A stretch of DNA of 64,000 nt from NCBI GenBank assembly GCA_965240325.2, contig OZ251228.1:3013874-3077873 (forward strand). The letters are read 5' to 3'. The position numbers and the translations under genes were made by a program. How positions within the stretch are numbered: the stretch's first letter is position 1; the number at the start of each line of letters is the position of its first letter. This DNA comes from Rebecca billardiae RCC1528 (lineage: Eukaryota > Haptophyta). Shown one piece after another: positions 37,508-49,225 of the stretch. The notes under the pieces are model-generated. The model was not told the origin of the DNA. It worked only from the letters and a program-made list of their open reading frames with translations, and searched no databases.

Positions 37508-38862
37508 ATGGCGCCGCCGCTCGCGCTCGTCGTGCTGCTGCTCGCGCTGCTCGGCGCGTCCGCGCCGCGCGCGCCGCGCGCGGCCCACGCGCCGGCGCGC
37601 GGCGGCGGCGGGCGCGCGCCCGCGCCGCCCGGCGCGCGGCGCGGCGGCGTCGCCCGGCGCTCGGGGTCGCGCGCGCCGCCGTGCCGGCTGCTCTCCTTCT
37701 CGGGCGGCGGCAGCTGGGGCGCGTTCGAGGCGGGCGTGCTCTCGCGGCTGGTGGAGCGGCGCACGGCGGCGACGCCCGACTGGGACGTCGACGCGCTCCT
37801 CGGCGTCTCCGCCGGCGCGCTCAACGCCGCGCTGCTCGCGACGCACGCGCGCGGCACGGCGGGCCTGCGCGCGGGCGCGGCCGAGCTGCGGATGCTCTGG
37901 TCCAAGGCGCGCACGGCCGACGTGTGGTCGCTGCCCGGGGCGGCCGACGCGCTCGGCGCGGGCCGCGGGGCGGGCGGCTGGTCGCTCGGCCTGCCGCGCG
38001 GCCTCCTCTCCACGCGGCCGCTCGACCGGCTGCTCGCGCGCACGCTGGGCGGGCGCGCGCTGGCGCGCAACGTGTCGATCGGGCTCACCAACCTCGCGTC
38101 CGGCCAGGCGGTGGTCGCGGACGAGCGCACGCTGCGCGGGCGCGCGCCCGCCGGCTCGCGCTCGGTGCTGCACACGCACCTGATGGCCTCGTGCGCCATC
38201 CCGTTCCTCTTCCCGCCCGTGAGCGTGAACAAGTCGCTGCACATTGACGGCGGCGTGTCGCACAACGTGCTCACGCACCACGGACTCAGCCGGTGAGCGC
38301 GCGCCCGCGCGAGCGGGCGCGCGAGCGCGAGCGCGCGCACCCGCGAGCGCGACCGCCGCCGCGGCCGCCGCGCGGCGCGCACCCGCGCAGCTACTGCCCG
38401 GACCGCTCGGCGCCGGTCGAGCTCGAGATCATCGACGCGATGCCGCGCGCGCGCGCGCTCACGGCCGAGGAGTCGCAGAAGCTGGGCGCGCTCGACATCG
38501 CCTTGCGCACCGCGCAGCTGCTGTTCGCCGCCGCGGCGGAGCACGAGCTCAACGCGCGCTGCGCGGACGGCGTCACCTCCAACATCGTCGCGCGCGTGCA
38601 CTCGCCGTCCAACGCGCCGGTGCGCGCGGCCGCGCGTCCACCCAGCAGCGAGGCGCGGCGGCGCGCTGAGCGAGCGCGCGCGCGCGCGCGCGCGCGCCCC
38701 TCCGCGCAGCGCGACACGGCAAAGGCGGCGCGCTTCGCGGCGCTGATGGCGCCGATGCAGGGGAAGGCCGTGTCGATGCTCGACTTTGACCACGGCGAGC
38801 TCATGTGGCGGCTGGGGTACGAGGGCTCGGACGTGGAGGAGTTCCACTTCTGCCCGCACTGA
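37508..38862 (+). CDS. Patatin-like phospholipase (secreted or lumenal)
   Basis: Three exons, 37508-38292, 38391-38619 and 38710-38862, 388 aa. It should hydrolyse acyl esters of membrane or storage lipids with a Ser-Asp dyad. A signal peptide (ALVVLLLALLGASA) opens the protein. The patatin fold begins with FSGGGSWGAFEAG near 66 (oxyanion GGGxxG), has the nucleophile elbow GVSAGALNA near 98 with Ser at about 101, and the dyad Asp in HIDGGVSHN near 247. Joins restore SRYCPDRS and the exon-3 peptide RDTAKAARFAALM. The second intron is 90 bp, stop-free and in frame, so retention would insert 30 Arg/Ala-rich residues. Neighbours include WS/DGAT and an SDR within 10 kb, both lipid-related, though no operon logic applies in a eukaryote. 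Confidence 0.9.
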
Positions 38863-39460
38863 GCAGAGGGGCCCTGACTGACTCCTGCTGATTCACTGAT
38901 CAGCCGAGTGGCCAGTGGGGCGACCGACGCCTCGCGGCGGCGGCACGCGGTCGTCATGCATGGTCCGCGCGCCGCTGCATGCTAGCAGCATAGCAGCAGT
39001 TAGCGCGCGCGCTGCGTGATGCTGGCAGCAACAGCGTATATAGCTAGCGGCAGTCCTCAGCGGTCGATCTATAAGCGGGAGTGCGCCTGCCATCAGCTCC
39101 GGGACGGGTCGTCTATATATCGTCACCGTTGTCCTCACTTGTCGCCGCCGCCATGACTGTCACTGAGCTAGTGCCAGCGGCACGCGCGTACACGGTCGAT
39201 CACTACGCCGCCGCAAGCCATCCGAGCAATCAACCGCCACTCGCTCACGACGCTGTCCGCTAGCTCGCAACGGTACTACGCGTAACCTGCCGGGGCGGGC
39301 ATAAGGTAGTATATCAGCGCAGTCCGGGCAGCTGCGTCATTCGCTCGTCATAGGGCTAGAGCGAGTCGACGAGGCAGGCGCGCGCCGCGCCGGACACCGC
39401 CCCGAGTGACAGGCTCGGGCGCGAAGCGGGGGCCGTCAGCTCAGCGTGCGCCCCGAAGAT
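38863..39460. other. Intergenic; edge of the gene-rich block
   Basis: 598 bp of mixed composition with several TATA-like words (GTATATAGC near 39037, GATCTATAAG near 39064, GTCTATATATC near 39110). No gene. From here to the right end no host gene was recognised. Confidence 0.5.
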
Positions 39461-39464
39461 ACGG

Positions 39465-39670
39465 TGAGCAAGCGGCGGTGCAGTGCCGCTCTATACCACC
39501 AGTAGACCGAGTCTGACTCGCGGGGGCGTGGCGCCAGGCCTCTCCTGGATGCGCCGTAGCCATCAGCACTAGATCAGTGCCGCTGCCTGCACAACTGCCA
39601 CTCGGACCGGGCGCGGCCGAGCTCACTTGCGCCAACGCGGGCGGCGCTGCTGGGGGCGTCGGCTGAGGGC
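39465..39670. repeat. Lone diverged copy of the ~195-bp unit
   Basis: Shares GCGGCGGTGCAGTGCC, AGACCGAGTCTG, ACAACTGCCACTCGG and GGGGGCGTCGGCTGAGGGC in the same order with the tandem pair at 45885-46240. Confidence 0.75.
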
Positions 39671-40544
39671 ACGCGAAGAAGCACTGCGGCCGTTCACGTC
39701 GGCCGATGCCCCGAGTACGGCCTCTGGGTCCGTCGCTGAGTGCCACCGCACCCGCTCGGCCCGCCGTGTGCCAGCCCACTGGCTCGGCCGCCGCCCTGCC
39801 CGCAGCGGCTCCAGTCGTCAGCGCAGCGGATCTCACTTTGTGGCGACTGCTGCTCGTGCTCACGTACAGCAGCGCAGTCGGCTGCTCATCACGCGCCTGT
39901 CGTGGTGGGGGCAGGGTCAGCACGTCGTAGTAGTAGTCGATCGGCCGACCAATGCCGGCGCCGGTGCGTCCGCCGGTCCCCTAGCTACTACTCCCCAGAC
40001 CCCAGCGGACCGGGGACCAGTCAGGAACGGCCATCACTCGTCGGCGCCGCAATCTGCAGACGCGCGTGGTGAGCACCGCAGCCGCGGTCCCAGCGCGTGG
40101 CCCTCTGATGGCCAAAGCTGCCCCCGCCCCGGCCCCCCATCTGACGCTCGGCAAACCTGCACCTGGTGTGCAGAGTGGGCAGCAACCACGGCGGCGACCA
40201 GGTCGGCCATCGCGCGTGAGCGCCAGCACTCGGCGCACACGTCGCTCATCCTGCCGCCGTACGCGCCCACTCTGCTGTGCCGCCGCGCGCCTCACGTCAA
40301 AAGAGCGCGCGCCTCGCAGCGGCGCGGATGCGTTGAGGTCGAGACGAGCACACTCGAGCGCTGCCATTGCGTGTCAGCGGCGGTGATGAGCAGCAATCGC
40401 GCAGACGCCGCCCCATCCCACCGCGCTAGGAGTCACGCCATCGCCATCACTCGCGTCTGGCTGTGGCCGCGGCAGCCCGGTCGCTGCCTCCGGGTGCTGC
40501 CGGGCAGCCTCTGGTAGGGCGCGTTGGGCGGCGGATCAGCGATG

Positions 40545-42625
40545 ACGGGCGTCTGCTGGCGAGCCCTTGGCCGCAGCATGCGCATCGTCTAGTCAAGCAG
40601 CCACGCCCGCGCCCGCCGCCGCCATTTGTCGTAGTCTACTCAGTTGCCGCGCACGGCCTGCCGACCACGCTGCAGCTGATGGCCTCTGCCTTCCGGCTGG
40701 CTCTGAGTCTGAGTCTGAGTGGCGAGGTGCGATGAACCGCGGCGCAGCACGCGGCGGTCAAGCCGAGCGCGATGCGTGGGACCCACCGGGCTACCCGCAC
40801 GAGGGCGCACACGACGACCCCGTGCCAGCCTCGGGCTGCGGCTGCAGCGCCGAGGCCAGTGCGCCCGGAGCCGTGCCGGCTGCGCCGAGCGCGCGATGCC
40901 AGGCGCGCCCGCCGTCCAGTGCGGCTCGGCTGGGCTCGTCTGACCTCGGCGCAGCACGCGGCGCCGCGGCCGAGGTCGAGGCGTGACATCCCGCGACTAT
41001 GCCCGCGCGGGCCCGCACGGGCTGCCCGTGCCCCAGGCTCGCGGGCTGTCGCGGCCGTACCGATGCTGGGCCGCCTGGGGCAGCGCGCGCTGTCGTCGGG
41101 GGCTGTCCACCGCGCGCCAAAGTGGGCGCGACGGCAGCGCGCGGGGCGGTGCGAGCCAGCCGAGCGATCGCAGCGCGTGCTGCTCGGCGGCGCGTGGCGG
41201 GAGCGCGCCGCGGACGTGGCTGGCGCCGCGCACCAGCTCAGCTGCCCCCGCCCCGCGCCCCCATCTCCCACCTCGTCCGAGCTGCCTCTGGTGCGCGCCA
41301 TCACGGCCGCGAGCGGTCTACGCGCAGCTGCTGCATGCCGCTGGTCGCGCACGCGCCTCACGTCGAAGGCGCGGCCGCCCCTTACAGGGACGCGTGCACG
41401 TGGCGATCGAGACGAGCACACCCGAGCGCGGTCAGCGCGGGTCGGCAGTGGCGAGCAGCAGAAGAGCAGTCTCTATGTTGGACGGCCGCGCACGCCGCGG
41501 CCGAGCTCTGCGCGCAGACTTGGCAGCTGTTCACGCGTGGCTGGCGGGCACCGCGCACTGCGCGGCGTCGTGCAATTAAGCGACGGAAACGCGAGTGCAT
41601 CCCCCCAGTACGCGCGCTCGACCGCTCGGCAGTGCACCCGCGCGGCCGCGCGCGGCCGGCTGCGTTTGCGAGGCAGCGCGGCCGGGCGAGGGGCTGGCGG
41701 TGCACTCGCGCCGCCGCGCACTGTCGCGATGGCAGCGCGTGGGACGTGGTGAGCGGCGCTCTGGGCGCGTGCTTCGACGGCGCGTGGATCCCCTCGCGCA
41801 CAACTGCGCCGGCGTGCGCGCGCACGCGACGCGCACGACAGCCGCCTTTGGCGGACGGCCGGGAAGCGGCGCCGCCATGCTGAGGCCGAGTCGTTGACTT
41901 TTCCCTCGCCTGGAAGATCGGTGGTCACTTTTTTTCGCGACGCCACCGTCGGCCGTTGGTCGCGCGAATTCAGCATGGCCTCTCCCCACGCGGGGACGAG
42001 TCTGCATCCCGCGGCGCGATGGGCGCGAGCCCGCGTCGCACGGGGCGGTCGTGCGCCTGGAGGTACGCACGTGAAGCGCCGTATCCGCCCCTGCGCCTCG
42101 CACCAGCCCAAGGCGGCCTCCGCCCCCGCCCCCGCCCCCCCGTCACACTCGTCGTCCGACCTGCCTCCGGCTAGCCCGCGGTGGGCTCTCCAACAGCCGC
42201 GCCCGGCGGTTCGGGCGGGGGATCCGCGATGCTGGGCGTCCACAGGCGAGCCGTCGATGCATCGTGAGCGCCGTCTCGTCGGCAGCCGTCACCCGAGCCC
42301 GCGCCCGCCGCCGCCATGTGGAGTCTCAGTCGCTGCTGCCTGCAGGTAGTGTGTCCCGCTGACCACTCGGCAGCTGCCGCTGGCTTCTGCCTTTCTGGCT
42401 GGCTAGGTGGCGCAGCACTGCATGTTTGTGTGCGGGCAGTCGGGCCACTTGGACGGCCGAATTGGTGGGTGAACGGGCCACGCCAGCGAGGGCATCCCCG
42501 CTGGCAGCAAGGGCGGCCTAGTCAGGCGGCTGGAGCGTAGCCAGGCAGCCGCGCCGAGCAGCGCGTCGCGGCTGCCGGTGGCGCGGCTCTCGCGCAGTGG
42601 GGCTTGTGTGTGTGAGCCCGCGTCA
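40545..42625. repeat. Segmental duplication, left copy
   Basis: About 2.1 kb paralogous to 47165-49225, offset about 6.60 kb. Identity is high around 40900-42260, with frame-changing indels: 41493 has GCCGCGGCCGAG where the right copy has two extra bases, and 41570 has four bases (ATTA-type) missing at the right copy. Confidence 0.85.
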
Positions 42626-43019
42626 CGCTGTGCGCGCTGCCGCCGCACCAGGGCCGCCGTGGCCGCGCCGCAGCTCGAGCTTGGCGCCCGCTGAGTGCTG
42701 CTGAAGCCTAGTAGTGCTGAGTGGGCTCGGACGCAAAGCCAGCGCCCCAGAGGCGGGCCGCGCGGCAGGGAGCTCGGAGGACGCGCAGCCGTCCCAACGC
42801 CTGGGTCGAAGCTGCCCCCGCCCCGCCCCCCATCTTACTCCTCGCCCAACCTGCACCTGGTGCGCGTATAGTGAGCGGCAGCCGCTGCGGCGACCAGGCC
42901 CGGCACCGCGCGTGAGCGCAGCAAGCTCTCTGCGCACTGCCGCCCCGCGTACGCGCCCACTGCGTCGCCGCTGGGTGCGGCCGAGACGAGCCCCTTTGAG
43001 CGTGACCATCGCGGGTCGT

Positions 43020-43990
43020 CAGCGGTGGCGAGCGTCTGCTGGCGAGCCTTGGCTGCATCGTGCGCGTCGTCTAGCCAAGCAGCCATCACCCGCGCCCGCG
43101 CCCGCCGCCGCCATAAGTAGCCGCAGTTGCCGCTCGCCGCCTGCGCTGAGTGCTCCGACCACTTGACAGCTGCTGGCCTCTGCCTTCCGGCTGGCAAGGT
43201 GCGACGACGAACCGCGGCGCAGCACGCGGCGGTCCAGCCGAGCGCGAAGCGTAGAGCCCAACGGGCTGCTCGCGTGAGGGCGCACGCGACGACTACGAGC
43301 CAGGCTCTGGCGGCGGCTGCAGGACAGAGGCTGCGTCCGGAGCCGTGCCGACTGGCGCAGCCGGCGAGCTCGCGACGCCGTGCGGCTCGGCTGGTCAGCT
43401 CGTCGGACCTGGGCGCCGCACGCGGCGGCGCAACCGAGATCGAGGCGTGGCGCCCCGCGGCGTGCTCGCGCGCGCCCGCACGGGCTGCCCGCGCCCCAGG
43501 TTCGACCTGTCGAGGCCGCACCGACGCTGCGCCGGCGGCAGCGCGCGCGTGGCCGCCACCGGCCGTGCCGCCCGTGGGCGCGATGGCAGGCGATGGCAGC
43601 ACGTGGGTTGGGCCGCGAGCCAACCGAGCGACCGCAGCGCATGCTAGGTCGGCGGCGCGTGGCGCGAGCGCGTCGCGGCGGTGTCTGGAGCAGCGCACCA
43701 GCCCAGCCTGCCCCCGCCCCCGCGCCCCCATCCTCCACCTCGTCCGAACTGCCTCTGGTGCGCGCCATCACGGCCGCGCTGCGCACGCTGCTGGGTGTCG
43801 CTGCTCGCGCACGCGCCTCGCTTCGAGGGAGAGCGGCCGTCCCTTGCCTTGGCGCGTGGTTGTCGGGACGTCTGTCGGGCGTGTCCACACGCGTTATCCC
43901 GCCCGAGCGCGCCGGTTCGCAGCGCGGCGCGCGCCCACGGTCGGCTAGCCGGCTGCGGTGGCGGGCGCGCGTACGCGGCGGTTCGCGTGA
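43020..43990. repeat. Third, more diverged copy of the duplicated module
   Basis: Aligns in order with 40545-41480 and 47165-48080: the CGTCTGCTGGCGAGCC block, GCAGCTGCTGGCCTCTG, GCGGCGCAGCACGCGGCG, GCACGGGCTGCCCG, and the core motif at 43708. Many substitutions and length differences. Confidence 0.75.
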
Positions 43991-44040
43991 GCCTTCAGCT
44001 GACGGCGATGCGGAATCAGCTGCTCCAACTCGCTGCATGG

Positions 44041-45200
44041 CTGACCGTCGAGGGCGTCGGCTCGGTCGGTTGGAACGCGTCTCTAGAGGCGGATCCACCC
44101 GGCACTTCAACTCGCTTTGGTGCACTGATTCGCAGCGCGGCGCGCCCGCGCTCGGCTCGCCGGCGGTGGTTGGATGCTCATGCTGCGACCGCGCGGCGTT
44201 GCGCGTGAGGCATCCGTTCGCGGCGAGGCGGCGTCCGCTCTAACTGGTGGCGTGGCGGACCGTCGAGGGGGTCGGGTCGCTCGAACGCGTACTTAGAGGC
44301 GCATCCACCTGGCGCCTCGACTCGCTTTGCTGCACTGATGATTCGCGGCGCGGCGCGCGCGCGGTCGGCTCGCGGGCGGTGGTTGGGCGCTGCGACCGAG
44401 CGGCCGTGCGCGTGAGGCCTCAGCTGACGGCGAGGCGGCGTCCGCTCTAACTGGTGGCGTGGCGGACCGTCGAGGGGGTCGGCTCGGTCGGTCGGAACGC
44501 GTCTTTCGAGGCCGATCCGGCGCCTCGTCTCGCTTTGGCGCACTGATGATTCGCAGCTCTGCACTCGCGCCGTCGGCTCGACAGCGGTGGTTGGGCGCTG
44601 CGACCGCGCGGCAGTGCGCGTGAGGCCTCCGTTCGCGGTGAAGCGGCGTCCGCTCTAGCTGGTGGCGTGGCTGACCGTCGAGGGGGTCGGCTCGGTCGGT
44701 CGGAACGCGTCCTTAGAGGCCGATCGACCTGGCGCCTCGACTCGCATTGGTGCATCACTGCTTCTTTTGCAGCGCTGCGCTCGCGCGCGGCCGGCTCGTG
44801 GGCGGTGGTTGGATGCTGCGACCGCGCGGACGTGCGCGTGAGGCCTCCGTTCGCGGCGAGGCGGCGTCCGCTCTGACCGACGGCGTGGCTGACCGTCGAG
44901 GGGGTCGACTCGGTCGCTCGGAACGCGTCTCTAGAGGCGGATCCACCCGGCGCTTCAACTCGCTTTGGCGCACGGATGATTTGCAGCGCGGCGCTCGGGC
45001 GGGCGGCTCTCGGGCGGTGGTTCAACTGGTTGGGCGCTGCGACCGCGCTGCGGTGCGCGTGAGGCCTCAGCTCGCTGCGAGGCGGCATCCGCCCTGACAA
45101 GCGGCGTGGCTGGCCGTCGGAGGACTCGGCTCGGTAGGTTGGAATGATGATGCTGCTTTCGAGGCGGATCCAGCCATAGCTCGTCATCTGCTCCCCCGAG
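44041..45200. repeat. Tandem repeat of ~207-221 bp, six copies
   Basis: Copies begin with CTGACCGTCGAGGG-type sequence at 44041, 44256, 44463, 44671, 44889 and 45110. Each contains TTGGAACGCGTCT-like, GGCGGATCCACC-like, GGCGGTGGTTGG and GAGGCGGCGTCCGCTCT segments. Divergence among copies suggests age. Confidence 0.85.
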
Positions 45201-45884
45201 CGCACCACTACCGATTTGAAGCGCGGCGCGCGCCAGCTATGCAGTGCCACGACCGTCTTAGCGCCTCGCCCTGGTCAAAGCTGCCCCCGCCCCGGCCCCC
45301 CATCTTACGCTTCGTCCAAATTGCACCTTGTGCGCGTAGTGAGCGGCAACCGTGTGCCGCTCGCCCAGCGCGCGCAAGCTGGATGGCGATCGCCGACCGA
45401 CGACTGGTGGTTGCCCCCGCGCTGCCTCGCATATGCCAAGCACGCAGCAGGCGGCAGGGCACGCGCGGCGGATATGCGGTGGAGGGCGCTTGGCCGGGTG
45501 CGCACGAGTAGGGTGGCATATATGCGCGCGTCTGACGCGCGACAGCCCACATGGTGCAGGCTTCTCGCCGACTCGCGCCGCGCACGCCGGCAGCACGCGA
45601 GCCTGGCGACAATCGGCTGGCCGCGAGCCATCATACGCTGCGGGGCTGCACGGTGCACCCGCGCCGGGGGCTGCGAGCGTGCACGGAGAGGGGCCGAAGC
45701 GCACGCGCGCTGCCCGCACCACACGCGCCTGCCGACCCGTCCTGAAGCCCACCTCTGCGCCCGGGTGCGCCGCCACGTGCGGTGCAACGCAGGCGTGGGA
45801 TCGGAACCATCGCCGCACGCGCCAGTGGTGATGATGGCACCAGCTGACGGCCGCCGGCCAGGCCACGTGCTCTGTCGGGGCCGG

Positions 45885-46240
45885 CGCGGACTACGGCGGT
45901 GCGGTGCCGCTCTGTACTACCGGTAGACCGAGTCTGGCTCGTGGGGTGCGGCACCCGGCCCCTCCTGGGCGCGCCCCAGCGTGTACATCTTACCCGCCAG
46001 CACAACTGCCACTCGGCTGGCGCGGCCGAGCGCTGCGCCGACGCGCGGCCGCTGGGGGCGTCGGCTGAGGGCGCGCCCCAACCCAAGCGGCGGTGCAGTG
46101 CCACTCTATACTACCGGTAGACTGAGGCTGACAGGTGGGGCGTGGCACCAGGCCCCTCAGGGGCGCGCTCCATCTGCGTGCACATCTTGCCCGCCAGCAC
46201 AACTGCCACTCTGCTGGCACACATCGCGCGTATGCGTGGT
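45885..46240. repeat. Tandem pair of a ~195-bp unit
   Basis: Two copies starting near 45893 and 46088, sharing the CTCTATACTACCGGTAGAC and GCCAGCACAACTGCCACT segments. A third copy lies 6.4 kb to the left at 39465. Confidence 0.85.
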
Positions 46241-47164
46241 ACCCAGCTAAACCGCGAGATGGCGCGCCCGCTGCTGCGACCGCGTGACGGCGGCCCTGTC
46301 ACTCGTCGCGTGCGCGGCGCTGGCCCCCGCGCGCGCGGTCGCGCTCGGTGCCCGACAGCGCGTGTCGCGCTCCGAGCGCTCGCCGAGCGAAGCGGCGCGG
46401 GCCGCGTTGGGGCGGAGCCTCCATGCAGCCTCACACTGCACGCGAGCTGAGCCGATGCGCTCGCGCCGCGTCCGCTCTCCCTCGGTGCGCTTGACCCCAG
46501 CTGCGGCGGCGGTCGCAGCCGCGCGATGTGCCGAGCAGCGCGTCGCGGCGCTTGGCGACGCGCTCACCGCCGCGCGCCCCTGCGACGGGCGCGTCCCGCC
46601 GCGCGCGAATCGCGCCCCACGAGGCCGCCGCGGCCGCACCGCGCTCGCTTCGAGCCGGGGCGCGCTGGGCGCAAGCGTCTGCTGGTTCCCGCTGCCGTTG
46701 CCGCGCGCCGCGCCGAGCAGCGCGTGACGCCGGCCGATCGCGCGGCTCCCGTGCCGTGACACGTTTGCGTCCACGTCCCACCGCGCGCACGCGCGCTCCG
46801 CCGAGGCGCCAGCGGCCGCGCCGCGCTTGAGCCGAGCGCGCGGCGCGCGTCTCGCCAAGGGCTGCTGCTGCGGGCGGCTGCCAGGTGCTGCCCCGCGCGG
46901 GCCCGCGCGCCAGGCAGCTGCGGGCGGGGAGCGCCGCAGCCGTCCCAGCGCCTCGCCCTCGGTCGACGCTGCTCCCCGCCCCGGCCCCCCATCTTGCTCT
47001 TCGTCCAACCTGCACCTGGTGCCCGCAGTGAGCGGCAGCCGCTGCGTCGACCAGGCCCCGCACCGCGCGTGAGCGCCGGCTCCCGGCGTACGGCCGCTCT
47101 CCGCGTGCCGTCTGACAGCCGCCTCGGGGTGTGTGTGTGGGTTGGGCGCGGCGGGTCGGTGACG

Positions 47165-49225
47165 ACGGGCGTCTGCTGGCGAGCCTTGGCTGCAACCTGC
47201 GCGTCGTCTAGCCAAGCAGCCTTCACCCGCGCCCGCGCCCGCCGCCATCTGTAATCTCAGTTGCCGCTCGCGCACGGCCCGTGCCGAGTGCTCCGACCGC
47301 GCGGCAGCTGCTGGCCTGGTTGGCGAGGTGCGATGAGCTGCGGCGCAGCACGCGGCGTTCAAGCCGAGCGCGAGGCGTGCCCCCCCCCCCGGGCTACCCG
47401 CACGAGGGCGCACGCAACGACCTCGAGCCAGCCTCTGGCTGCGGCTGCAGCGCCGAGGCCGGTGCGTCCGGAGCCGTGCCGGCTGCGCCGAGCGCGCGAT
47501 GTCAGGCGCGCCCGCGTCCAGTGCGGCTCGGCTGGGCTCGTCTGACCTCGGCGAAGCACGCGGCGCCGCGGCCGAGGTCGATGCGTGGCATCCCGCGACT
47601 ATGCCCGCGCGCGCCCGCACGGGCTGCCCGTGCCCCAGGCTCGGGCTGTCGCGGCCGTACCGATGCTGGGCCTGGGGCAGCGCGCGCGGCCGTCGCGGGC
47701 TGTCCATCGCGCGCCCGCGCGGGCGCGACCGCAGCGCGTGGGGCGGTGCGAGCCAGCCGGGCGACCGCAGCGCGTGCTGCCCGGAGGCGCGTGGCGGGAG
47801 CGCGCCGCGGACGTGGCTGGCGCCGCGCACCAGCTCAGCTGCCCCCGCCCCGCGCCCCCATCTTCCACCTCGTCCGGGCCGCCTCCCGTGCGCGCCATCA
47901 CGGCCGCGAGCGGCCTACGGGCCGAGCTGCTGCATGCCGCTGGTCGCGCACGCGCCTCACGTCGAAGGCGCGGCCGCCCCGTGCAAGGACGCGTGCACGG
48001 GGCGATCGAGACGAGCACACCCCAGCGCGGTCAGCGCGGGACGGCAGTGGCGAGCAGCAGAAGAGCAGTCTCTATGTTGGACGGCCGCGCACGCCGCCGG
48101 GCCGAGCTCTGCGCGCAGACTTGGCGGCTGTTCACGCGTTGCTGACGGGCACCGCGCACTGTGCGGCGTCGTGCAAGCGACGGAAACGCGAGTGCATCCC
48201 CCCAGTACGCGCGCTCGACCGCTCGGCAGTGCACCCGCGCGGCCGCGTGCGGCCGGCTGCATTTACATGGCAGCGCGGCCGAGCGAGGGGCGGGCAGTGC
48301 GCTCGCGCCGCCGCGCACGGTGGCGATGGCAGCGCGTGGGACGTGGTGAGCGGCGCTCTGGGCACGTGCTTCGACGGCGCGTGGACCCCCTCGCGCACCA
48401 CTGCACCGGCGTACGCGCGCACGCGACGCGCACGACAGCCGCCTTTGGCGGACGGCGTGGATGGAGTGCGGCCATGCTGGTCTTTGAGGCCGGATTTCTC
48501 GTCGCTTGGGATTGGTACCAAATCTTTTTTCCGACGCCACCGACGACCGTTGGTCGTGGCAGCGCCGAATTCAGCATGGCCTCTCCCCACACGGGAACGA
48601 GTCTGCATCCCGCGGCGCGATGGGCGCGAGCCCGCGTCGCACGGGGCGGTCGTGCGCCCGGAGGTACGCACGCGGAGCGCCGTATCCGCCCCTGCGCCTC
48701 GCACCAGCCCAAGGCGGCCTCCGCCCCCGCCCCCCCCCGTCTCACTCGTCGTCCGACCTGCGGCTCCGGCTAGCCGCATTGTGGGCTCTCCAACAGCTGC
48801 GCCCGGCGGTTCGGGCGGGGGATCCGCGATGCTGGGCGTCCGCCTCGGCTAGCCGTCGATGCATCGTGAGCGTTGTCTCGTCGGCAGCCGTCACCCGCGC
48901 CCGCGCACGCCGCCGCCATTTGGAGTCTCAGTCGCTGCTGCCTGCGAATAGTGTGTCCCGCTGACCAGTCGGCAGCTGCCGCTGGCTTCTGCCTTTCTGG
49001 CTGGCTCGGTGCTGTTGCGCCAAGCGTGGCGCAGCACGGCATGGCTGTGCGCGGGCGGTCGGGCCACTCGGACGGCCGAACTGGCGGTTGAACGGGCCAC
49101 GCCTGCGAGGGCATCCCAGCGTGCAGCAAGGGCGGCCCAGTCAGGGCGGGAGCGCGGCCGCGCCGAGCGGCGCGTCACGGCTGCCAATTGCGCGGCTCTT
49201 GCGCTGTGGGACGTGTGTGTGAGCC
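47165..49225. repeat. Segmental duplication, right copy
   Basis: Partner of 40545-42625. Includes a CCCCCCCCCCCC run at 47380 and a private segment near 48475-48535 (GGATTTCTCGTCGCTTGGG) that replaces a different sequence in the left copy. Confidence 0.85.

Noticed and set aside
46247-47830. 527-codon minus-strand frame in the repeat mosaic
   Set aside because: Crosses several module boundaries, has no domain, and homologous copies are frameshifted.
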